In this document: piece after piece, positions 6,275 to 11,958 of the stretch | Numbering within the stretch: the first letter of the stretch is position 1 | Layout: each line of letters starts with the position of its first letter | Origin: JBHEMT01 sp046262435 | GTDB taxonomy: Bacteria > Chloroflexota > Dormibacteria > Aeolococcales > Aeolococcaceae | Length of the DNA: 11,958 nt | NCBI GenBank assembly: GCA_046262435.1 | Contig: JBHEMT010000125.1 | Location: forward strand, 1-11,958 | Direction of reading: 5' to 3' | Program-made: the position numbers and the translations under genes | Notes under the pieces: generated by a model | Seen by the model: the letters and a program-made list of their open reading frames with translations, nothing else | What the model was told of the DNA's origin: nothing | Database searches by the model: none

Positions 6275-6615
6275 ACGATGGGGGCCAGGTCCTTGAACGA
6301 CGGCGGCTTGCGAAGCACCCGCACCCCGGGAAGCAGAGCCACCTCCCGCCTGGTTTCGTCGTCGGCCGCGGTGAGGACGAGGATCGGCAGCCCGGCAAAG
6401 CGTGGGTCGGCGCGCACCGCGCGGCAGAGACCGGTACCGTCGAGGCGCGGCATCATCAGGTCGGTCACCAGCGCGTCGGGGTTGGCGGACTCGAGTTGCT
6501 CGAGCGCAGCCTGACCGTCCTCGACCGCGATCACGGTGAAGCCACGCATCGTGAAGTTCATGTCCAACAGGGTTCGCAGGTCGAGGTGGTCCTCGGCGAG
6601 CAGGATGCGGGGCAT
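6217..6615 (-). CDS. Stand-alone response-regulator receiver domain
   Basis: This 132-residue protein is a single CheY-like receiver with no output domain. The acidic pocket is E8/D9, the phosphoacceptor is D52 (VTDLMMPRLDG), and the switch residues are T82 (VLTAAD) and K103 (RKPPSF). It is expected to be phosphorylated by a histidine kinase and to act through protein contact. No kinase is in the window. The usual aromatic switch residue near position 100 is V/L here. No Shine-Dalgarno precedes ATG 6615. The gene follows csaA on the same strand after 51 nt and may be co-transcribed with it. Its last 19 codons overlap the 3' end of nfo on the opposite strand; the overlap falls mostly in the tail after the final receiver helix. 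Confidence 0.93.
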   Translation of the reverse strand: MPRILLAEDHLDLRTLLDMNFTMRGFTVIAVEDGQAALEQLESANPDALVTDLMMPRLDGTGLCRAVRADPRFAGLPILVLTAADDETRREVALLPGVRVLRKPPSFKDLAPIVQEMIDNHERSRSAPSSPD

Positions 6616-6666
6616 GGGGTTCGAAGCGTAGGCGCTAGGGCCAGATGCGTGGGCAGCAACGACCCG

Positions 6667-7023
6667 CTAGCCGATGCGGTCGCCGGGGACACAGTCACCG
6701 TCGGGGCGGAGCAGGGCCACTCTCTGGCCGCCGCGCTCATAGGCGCCCAGCACCAGTACCTCGCTGCGCAGCGGCCCGATCTGGCGAGGGGGGAGGTTGA
6801 CCACACAGACCACCAGGGAACCGGTGAGCTCCTCGGGCTTGTACCCGTCGACCACCCGGGCCGAGGAGCGGCGCTCGCCGAGGGGCCCGAGATCGATGCG
6901 CAGGCGGTAGGCCGGAGTGCGTGCCTGGGGAAAAGGCAGGCACTCGAGGACCCGGCCGATCCGCAGGTCGACGGCGAAGAATTGGTCCGCGGCAAGCTCC
7001 GGCAGCTGGTCGGCTGATGCCAC
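6667..7023 (-). CDS. csaA: CsaA-type tRNA-binding domain protein
   Basis: This 118-residue protein consists of one OB-fold tRNA-binding domain, like that at the C-terminus of methionyl-tRNA synthetase. Conserved features are FFAVDLRIGRVL near residue 15, FPQARTPAYRLRIDLGPLG, YKPEELTG with the following VVCVVNLPPRQIG, SEVLVLGA, and the terminal CVPGDRIG. The length and LPPRQI match Bacillus CsaA, a homodimer that binds tRNA and was described as an export-related chaperone. The start is GTG 7023, abutting the TGA of the upstream hydrolase gene (7026-7024). GGGAG at 7033-7037 lies 9 nt upstream inside that gene. The arrangement implies translational coupling with the SGNH hydrolase. Confidence 0.93.
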   Translation of the reverse strand: MASADQLPELAADQFFAVDLRIGRVLECLPFPQARTPAYRLRIDLGPLGERRSSARVVDGYKPEELTGSLVVCVVNLPPRQIGPLRSEVLVLGAYERGGQRVALLRPDGDCVPGDRIG

Positions 7024-7758
7024 TCAGCAGGTCTCCCAGCCGCACGAGCTGAGGTAGACGTCGGCAATCCGCCGGTGCCCTGCGGGGCTCGGGTGGATGT
7101 CGCCACTGCGCACCCAGGTCAGGGCCAGCTCCTCTCCCGCAAACGCCGCGCCGACGTCGGCGACGGTGACGCCCGCGCGCGCGGCGGCATCCCGGATGGC
7201 CTCGTTGAACCCGCCTCGCCGGGCCCTTCGCGGCGCGAGCTGGTCGGCGCTGGGCAGACCGGGCTCCGCGTCGAGTGGGGAGAAGGGGTTGTAGAAGGTC
7301 TGCGTGGCGGCCAGGCGGTCGAGCGCTTCGCCCTGGGGCGCGAGAGCCCCCTGGAGGCGGCTCCAGATGTCCTCGAGGTTGTCGCTCAGGTTGCGCACTG
7401 CCTGGGCATCGCCCACGTCCGCCGCCTCCATCGCATCGTTGGCGCCGAGACAGAGCAGCACCGGCGCAACCCGCTGGCCGCGCGCCTGAACTGTGGCGAT
7501 CAGCTCTTCGGCGGCGTCAAGCTGGCCGCCCTGAGCGCGAAACGAGGTGCTTGACTCGCCGGGAACAGCGAGCAGCGAGAGGTGCAGGGCGGGTCGAAGG
7601 AGGCGGAGCCGGCCGGCTACCAACCCCATACATCCCTCGTCCACGTGGGCCGCACCCAGGCCGGCGGCGATGCTGTCACCGAGGGCGAGCATCACGTCGC
7701 CGACGTCGAGTGGAACGAGCGCGCGGGTCTCGCTGGGCGCGCGGGAATTCTGGGACAC
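7024..7758 (-). CDS. SGNH/GDSL-family hydrolase
   Basis: With GTG 7758 the product is 244 residues. Block I is ALGDSIAAG with nucleophile S29; block II Gly lies near residue 67 (VPGESS); block III is LGAND with N107; block V is GDIHPSPAGH near the C-terminus. Members are esterases, lipases or acyl-transfer enzymes; the substrate is not predictable. In block V the Asp sits two residues before His (DIH) rather than the usual three (DxxH). No signal peptide is visible, so it is probably cytoplasmic. The start is unsettled: GTG 7758 lies 10 nt after a TATACT -10 box and suits a leaderless mRNA, while GTG 7695 or ATG 7692 would begin just before the first beta strand without a Shine-Dalgarno. It is the first gene of a minus-strand unit with csaA. 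Confidence 0.87.
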   Translation of the reverse strand: MSQNSRAPSETRALVPLDVGDVMLALGDSIAAGLGAAHVDEGCMGLVAGRLRLLRPALHLSLLAVPGESSTSFRAQGGQLDAAEELIATVQARGQRVAPVLLCLGANDAMEAADVGDAQAVRNLSDNLEDIWSRLQGALAPQGEALDRLAATQTFYNPFSPLDAEPGLPSADQLAPRRARRGGFNEAIRDAAARAGVTVADVGAAFAGEELALTWVRSGDIHPSPAGHRRIADVYLSSCGWETC

Positions 7759-7768
7759 GCTGGCGGCG

Positions 7769-7774
7769 AGTATA
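7769..7774 (-). promoter_or_regulatory. -10 box TATACT for the SGNH hydrolase unit
   Basis: On the minus strand TATACT (5 of 6 to consensus) lies 10 nt before GTG 7758, so transcription would begin at or within a few bases of that codon. No matching -35 hexamer is visible at 16-18 bp. Confidence 0.5.
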
Positions 7775-7799
7775 CGGACGGCGCTGCGGGCGCCCCGGG

Positions 7800-7812
7800 C
7801 GCCCCAGGGGCG
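7800..7812. promoter_or_regulatory. Dyad CGCCCC-A-GGGGCG between divergent -10 boxes
   Basis: A 13-bp inverted repeat, nearly midway between the divergent TATACT boxes at 7769-7774 and 7845-7850. It is a plausible shared operator, though GC-rich DNA gives such dyads by chance. Confidence 0.3.
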
Positions 7813-7844
7813 GTGCCACCGCGGGCGCAACTCGATGGGCTGCC

Positions 7845-7850
7845 TATACT
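7845..7850 (+). promoter_or_regulatory. -10 box TATACT for the lprG-MFS-cca unit
   Basis: TATACT lies 37 nt upstream of GTG 7887, giving a leader of about 30 nt that contains the GAGGAGGAG ribosome site (7875-7883). No recognisable -35 hexamer is present. Confidence 0.5.
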
Positions 7851-7886
7851 CCCGCCCAAGCGGCGCCCTGCGCCGAGGAGGAGATC

Positions 7887-8579
7887 GTGCCCGGCTGCCC
7901 CTGGTTGCTCCGGCTCGGCACCGCAATGGCACTGTTCGGGGCACTGGCCGGCTGTGGCGGGTCGGGACCGCCCCCGGATCCGCACACCCTGCTCGCCCAG
8001 GCGAAGCAGAGGGTGGACGGCACCGCAGCGCTGCATTTCCGGCTGACCAGCACCGACGCCGCCGGGAGCGGCCCGCTGATCACCGGTGGCGACGGCGACG
8101 CCCGTCGACCCGACGGCTTCACCGGCACCCTCCAGGTCAGCCTCGATGGTTTCCCCACCACCGTGCGCATCGTCTCCCTGGGCGGACACTTCTTCGCCAG
8201 ACTCCCCTTCACGACCAGCTTCCGGGAGACCGACCCCGCCAAGTACGGCTTCGGCGACCCCGCCGTGTTCCTCGACCCGGTGCACGGTTTCTCGGCGCTG
8301 CTGGGCAACGCGCAGCACCCGGCGGGTCGCGGACGTGACCGGCTCAGCGGCGAGGAGCTCGACGAGGTGGGATGCACCCTGCCTGGACCGGAGGTGGCGG
8401 CCCTGCTGACCAGCGCCGACCCCGCCCAGGACGTCCGGGCCACCTTCGGGATCACCGCTGACCATGCCGTGCGCCGGGTGGTGCTCACCGGACCGTTCTT
8501 CGATGCCCGCCGGCTGAGCACCTACACCCTGATTCTTGACAAATATGGCGAGAACATTGCGGTCACCCCGCCGCCCTGA
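7887..8579 (+). CDS. lprG: LprG/LppX-family lipid-binding lipoprotein
   Basis: This 230-residue lipoprotein has a hydrophobic leader and lipobox LAGC, with lipidated C23. The mature domain matches the LppX/LprAFG fold, a half-barrel with a large hydrophobic cavity. Matches to mycobacterial LprG include GFTGTLQVSLDG, LGGHFFARL, the D-P-A-x-x-L-D-P segment before GFSALLGN, GRDRLSGEE, and the C-terminal LDKYGENIAVTPPP. In Mycobacterium tuberculosis LprG binds triacylated lipids and works with the MFS protein Rv1410c (P55) to move them across the envelope. The gene here is followed, with a 35-bp overlap, by a P55-type transporter, so the same partnership is inferred. GTG 7887 has GGAGG (7877-7881) 5 nt upstream. 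An internal cysteine near VGCTLPG (about residue 164) is unexplained. Confidence 0.88.
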   Translation: MPGCPWLLRLGTAMALFGALAGCGGSGPPPDPHTLLAQAKQRVDGTAALHFRLTSTDAAGSGPLITGGDGDARRPDGFTGTLQVSLDGFPTTVRIVSLGGHFFARLPFTTSFRETDPAKYGFGDPAVFLDPVHGFSALLGNAQHPAGRGRDRLSGEELDEVGCTLPGPEVAALLTSADPAQDVRATFGITADHAVRRVVLTGPFFDARRLSTYTLILDKYGENIAVTPPP

Positions 8580-10479
8580 GGCGGGACCGGCTCAATCGCT
8601 GGCCGCCGCTGACGACGGTGCCCGTGACGCGGCTGCGTCCACGGTGGCCCACCCCGGCGCGGCGGAGACAGGCGCGGGCCTGACTGAGCCGGGCCGCCGC
8701 GGCGCGCGCCGGCGTACCACCGTGGCTGGGGCGGCGGTGTTGCTGGCGGCGGCCGACACCTATGTGGTGGTCCTCGCCCTGCCCTCGATCATGAGCGACC
8801 TCGGCATCGACATTCAGGAGCTGCAACGAGCCACCCCGATCGTCAGCGGCTTTCTGCTCGGATACGTGGCCGTCCTGCCTCTGCTCGGCCGGCTCTCGGA
8901 CAGGTACGGACGCGGACCCGTGTTCCTGAGCTGCCTCGGCATCTTCGCCGCGGGGTCGCTGGTCACCGCCTCGGGACAGACGCTGGCGGCGGTCGTTGCC
9001 GGGCGGACCCTCCAGGGGCTCGGCGGTGGCGGTCTGGTTCCGGTGACTCTGGCGCTGGTGGCTGACGGCTGGCCGCCAAGCAAGCGGGGAGCACCGCTCG
9101 GCGCGGTGGGGGCGGCCCAGGAGCTTGGTGCCCTGGCCGGGCCCCTCTATGGCGCCGCAGTGATCTCGCTGGCCTCCTGGCGATGGATCTTCTGGTTGAA
9201 CCTGCCGCTCGCCGCCGTCGCCGCGCTGGCGTTCCTCCTTCGCGGCGGGGCAGGAGGGCGGACGCCAGGCCTGCGCGACCCGGTCGGGGGTCTGCTTCTC
9301 GGCCTCGCCGCGGCGGCCGCGGTGCTCGCGGTGACCATCCCGGCACCGCTGGCGTCGAGTGACACCCTCGGTCAGCTCTACGCTCCCCAGGTCGCGGACG
9401 CCGCCTGGTCGACGCCGATGGTGGGGATCGCTGGCGCGCTCCTGGCGGCGGCATGCGCCTGGGAGCTGGCCGAACCCGGCGGCCTGCGCCCGCTCCTCCC
9501 TCTGCGCCGCCTGCCCAATGCCTGGCGCGCGGTCGACTGGCCGGGCGCGACCCTGCTGGCCGGGACCCTCGGTTGTGTTGTGCTTGCCTTCGCCGCAGCC
9601 GACCCCGCCCACGAGGTCGTGGCCGGTGGCGTGGGGATCGCCCTGCTGCCCACCGCCGCGCTGCTGGGCGCGGGCTTCGTGATTCGCGAGCTGCGCGCCA
9701 CGGACCCCCTGGTGCGGCTCAGCGCGCTCCGGGAACGCGCTGCCTGGGGGGCGCTGGTCGTCAACCTGCTGGTCGGGGCTGCTCTGATGGCCGCCCTGGT
9801 GGATGTCCCGCTCTTCGCCCGGGCCACCGTCGACCCCGGCTCCCAGGTGGGCGCCGCCCTGGTGCTGACCCGCTTCCTGGTGGCGGTCCCCGTGGGTGCC
9901 CTGGCCGGTGGGGTGCTCTGTCAGCGGCTGGGCAACCGCGCGGTGGCCGCAGCCGGGATGCTGCTCAGCGGGCTCGGTTTCGCGGCGATGGCCGGTTGGG
10001 ACGCCGCGGCCCTCGGCGGCGGGTTGATGGTTGCCGGGAGGGCGCTCCCGGTTCGGGTGAGCGATGTGCACCTCCTGCTCGCCGGGCTTGGCTTCGGGCT
10101 GGTGATCGCGCCGGTCAACGCGGCCATGCTGGGCGCGGTGCGCGCCTCCCTGCACGGCCTGGCATCGGCTCTGGTGGTGGTTGCCCGCAGCATGGGGATG
10201 CTGGTGGGACTCTCGCTGCTCACCGCGCTCGGCCTGCGCCGGTTCTATGCCGCGGAGGCGACCATCCCCCCGGTCCAGGACCTCTGCCCAGCCGGCCAGT
10301 TGCGCTGCCCTGCCTACGACGCGCGGGTCACGGCTGCGGTGCTCAGCGAGCTCCACCTGATCTTCGCCGCCGCCGCCCTGTGCGCCCTCGGTGCTGCCAT
10401 CTGCGCAGCCCTCCTACTCGGGGGCCGGACCGCCGCCTCGGCGCCGACCGCCCGGGGCCGCACGCCGGTCGCGGGGTGA
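8545..10479 (+). CDS. P55/Rv1410c-type MFS transporter (14-TM)
   Basis: This 644-residue polytopic protein has about 14 membrane segments and a cytoplasmic N-terminal tail of some 55 residues. Signatures are TM1 ADTYVVVLALPS (D71), motif A GRLSDRYGR (115-123) and motif C GAVGAAQELGALAGPLYG (186-203). They closely resemble mycobacterial P55 (Rv1410c), a triacylglyceride/lipid exporter also linked to drug tolerance. Near the C-terminus an outward loop before the last membrane helix holds C581 and C588, spaced to form a disulphide. At 644 residues it is longer than mycobacterial P55 (about 518), partly from the N-terminal tail and inter-helix insertions. ATG 8545 lies inside the lprG 3' end; no Shine-Dalgarno is evident and coupling is inferred (TTG 8536 is an alternative). 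The stop overlaps the cca start (GTGA). Confidence 0.93.
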   Translation: MARTLRSPRRPEAGPAQSLAAADDGARDAAASTVAHPGAAETGAGLTEPGRRGARRRTTVAGAAVLLAAADTYVVVLALPSIMSDLGIDIQELQRATPIVSGFLLGYVAVLPLLGRLSDRYGRGPVFLSCLGIFAAGSLVTASGQTLAAVVAGRTLQGLGGGGLVPVTLALVADGWPPSKRGAPLGAVGAAQELGALAGPLYGAAVISLASWRWIFWLNLPLAAVAALAFLLRGGAGGRTPGLRDPVGGLLLGLAAAAAVLAVTIPAPLASSDTLGQLYAPQVADAAWSTPMVGIAGALLAAACAWELAEPGGLRPLLPLRRLPNAWRAVDWPGATLLAGTLGCVVLAFAAADPAHEVVAGGVGIALLPTAALLGAGFVIRELRATDPLVRLSALRERAAWGALVVNLLVGAALMAALVDVPLFARATVDPGSQVGAALVLTRFLVAVPVGALAGGVLCQRLGNRAVAAAGMLLSGLGFAAMAGWDAAALGGGLMVAGRALPVRVSDVHLLLAGLGFGLVIAPVNAAMLGAVRASLHGLASALVVVARSMGMLVGLSLLTALGLRRFYAAEATIPPVQDLCPAGQLRCPAYDARVTAAVLSELHLIFAAAALCALGAAICAALLLGGRTAASAPTARGRTPVAG

Positions 10480-11882
10480 GCGGCACGGCCACCGCGCGGC
10501 TCCGCGGGCCCGGACAGCCGGGGACCGACGAGCTGCTTGGCGCCGTCGCTGAGGCGGCGGCCGCGACCGGAACCGAGACCTACCTGGTGGGCGGCTTCGT
10601 TCGTGACCGGTTGCTGGGGCGCCCCGGCAAGGACATCGACCTCGTCTGCGTCGGCAGTGACGGGACAGCCGTGCTCGAGTCGGTTGCCGCTCGTTTCGGC
10701 TGGTCCCGACCGCAGCGGTTCGAACGTTTCGGCACCGGTCAGGTCCGCGGCGGCGAGTGGGTGCTCGAGGTTGTCCGGGCTCGGGCGGAGCGTTATGACC
10801 CCGGGTCGCGCCGTCCCGAGGTCCGGCCCGGGACTCTGGACGAGGACATCTGGCGTCGCGACTTCACGGTGAACGCGCTCTGCCAGACGCTCGACGGCGT
10901 GGTCATCGACCGCACCGGACGCGGTCTCGACGATCTCCGCGGCGGCATCCTGCGCACCCCGTTGGATCCTCGAGAAACCTTTGGCGAGGACCCGCTGCGC
11001 ATGTTCCGCGGGGCTCGCTTCGTCGCCCAGCTGGGCATGCGGCTCGCCGACGGGCTGCTCGAGGCGATGCGTGCGGAGGCGCCGCGAACAGCAATCCTCA
11101 GCCCCGAGCGGGTGCGCGACGAGCTCAGCCGGCTGCTCGTTCAGCCGGGGGCCCGCGCGGGGCTCGAGGTGCTTCGCGCGGGCGGCCTGCTCGAGGTGGT
11201 GATGCCTGAGGCGCTGGAGATGGTCGGTGTCGCGCAGAGCGGGTACCACGTCTACGACGTCTGGGACCACACAACCCACACCGTGGAGGCCGCGCCGCCC
11301 GACCTGCTGACCCGGCTGGCCTGCCTCTTTCACGACATCGGCAAGCCCCGCACGCATGTGGTTGCCCCCGATGGGCGGCACACGTTTCACAACCATCCGG
11401 AGGTGGGCGCGCGGGTCGCGGAGGAGGTGCTCGGCCGGCTGCGCTACAGCAACGACCAGATTCGCGACGTCGGCAGGCTGGTGCGACTTCACCTGCGGCC
11501 GATCCAGTACCAGGACGCGACTCACTCCGACAGCGCGGTGCGACGGCTGGTCCGCGACAGCGCCGGCCTGCGCACCGAGTTGCTCGACCTCGCCCGTGCC
11601 GACACCGCAGCGTCCTCGTATCCCGACACCGAGAACATCGAGTCGCTGGAGCGGCGGATGGCTGCGCTCGACCAGGACGAGACGGTGTCGCGACTGCGGT
11701 CCCCGCTTGACGGCGCTGCCCTGATGGAGCTGGCCGGCCGCGCCCCAGGCCCCTGGGTGGGAACGGTCATGCGCGCCCTGATGGAGGCGGTCCTGGAGGG
11801 CGAACTGCCCGCCGACGACGCCGCGGCAGCCGCCGCCTGGCTTGGGCAGCATCCTGAGCTTCTCGCCGCACCGGGCAGCTGA
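10476..11882 (+). CDS. cca: CCA-adding tRNA nucleotidyltransferase with HD domain
   Basis: This 468-residue class II nucleotidyltransferase builds or repairs the 3' CCA end of tRNAs. The head domain shows LVGGFVRDRLLG (37-48) and the metal-binding pair D53/D55 (KDIDLV). The neck carries RRDFTVNAL (127-135) and the nucleotide-selecting EDPLR (171-175) in GEDPLRMFRGARF. A C-terminal HD phosphohydrolase domain has H265 (WDHTTHTVE) and H286-D287 (LFHDIGKPRT), followed by HNHPEVGARVAEEVL, as in many bacterial CCA enzymes. GTG 10476 overlaps the transporter stop by 4 bp (GTGA), indicating translational coupling, so this housekeeping gene appears to share the lprG-type promoter. The frame is open far upstream within the transporter gene, but no family residues occur there. 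Confidence 0.96.
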   Translation: MSGTATARLRGPGQPGTDELLGAVAEAAAATGTETYLVGGFVRDRLLGRPGKDIDLVCVGSDGTAVLESVAARFGWSRPQRFERFGTGQVRGGEWVLEVVRARAERYDPGSRRPEVRPGTLDEDIWRRDFTVNALCQTLDGVVIDRTGRGLDDLRGGILRTPLDPRETFGEDPLRMFRGARFVAQLGMRLADGLLEAMRAEAPRTAILSPERVRDELSRLLVQPGARAGLEVLRAGGLLEVVMPEALEMVGVAQSGYHVYDVWDHTTHTVEAAPPDLLTRLACLFHDIGKPRTHVVAPDGRHTFHNHPEVGARVAEEVLGRLRYSNDQIRDVGRLVRLHLRPIQYQDATHSDSAVRRLVRDSAGLRTELLDLARADTAASSYPDTENIESLERRMAALDQDETVSRLRSPLDGAALMELAGRAPGPWVGTVMRALMEAVLEGELPADDAAAAAAWLGQHPELLAAPGS

Positions 11883-11958
11883 CTACGGGGGCCGAGACTC
11901 CTGCTCGCTTTTCCCGTCCGCTCGCGGATGAGCGGTGGCAGCGCCGACCACGGCGCCC

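Noticed and set aside
8563..10356. Very long open frame antisense to the P55-type transporter
   Set aside because: High-GC codon bias opens the opposite frame. The translation is Arg/Gly/His/Gln-rich with no domain pattern, while the plus strand encodes a clear transporter.
9453..10475. Open extension of the cca frame back into the transporter gene
   Set aside because: The translation is Arg/Pro/Gly-rich shadow sequence. CCA-enzyme motifs begin only after GTG 10476, which forms a GTGA coupling overlap.
11928..11958. ATG opening a frame to the right edge
   Set aside because: Only ten codons are visible, with no Shine-Dalgarno and no recognisable sequence. It could be the next gene but cannot be supported.

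Overview
The window is about 12 kb of very GC-rich chromosomal DNA with tightly packed genes, frequent GTG and TTG starts, purine-rich ribosome binding sites and at least one probable leaderless gene. There is no rRNA, tRNA, CRISPR array or insertion sequence. The gene content suggests a high-GC monoderm 'terrabacterial' lineage: an LprG-family lipoprotein next to a P55-type transporter, stand-alone CsaA, an alpha-toroid secreted protein and several lipoproteins. An actinobacterium or a member of Chloroflexota/Dormibacterota would fit. The lineage is inferred from gene content, not shown by a marker gene.

Left part (1-3213): a secreted alpha/alpha-toroid repeat protein on the minus strand runs off the left edge. 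It is divergent from a small coiled-coil plus winged-helix protein. A Na+/Ca2+-exchanger-family membrane protein follows and converges on a minus-strand protein made of two copies of the same roughly 60-residue domain. The two convergent genes share one CTAG palindrome that supplies both stop codons.

Middle (3468-6274): a short-chain dehydrogenase resembling the dehydrogenase unit of peroxisomal multifunctional enzyme 2 converges on a Ser-rich-linker lipoprotein gene, with a strong hairpin between them. The lipoprotein gene is divergent from nfo (endonuclease IV), whose nine metal ligands are all visible and whose best start is a TTG.

Right part (6217-11882): a minus-strand set of SGNH hydrolase, csaA and an orphan receiver-domain protein reads left and overlaps the nfo tail by 58 bp. 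From the same 128-bp intergenic region a plus-strand unit reads right: an LprG-type lipoprotein, a P55/Rv1410c-type MFS transporter and cca (CCA-adding enzyme), joined by 35-bp and 4-bp overlaps. The first two match the mycobacterial lprG-Rv1410c lipid-export pair in order and sequence. The third gene is a housekeeping tRNA enzyme that appears to be co-transcribed.

No gene-free stretch exceeds 300 bp. The longest gaps are 831-1090, 3214-3467 and 5138-5359. Most of the window is ordinary chromosome. The LprG/P55 pair, the duplicated-domain protein and the two kinds of tail-to-tail overlap are what I would look at again. I found no convincing wholly new multi-gene system.
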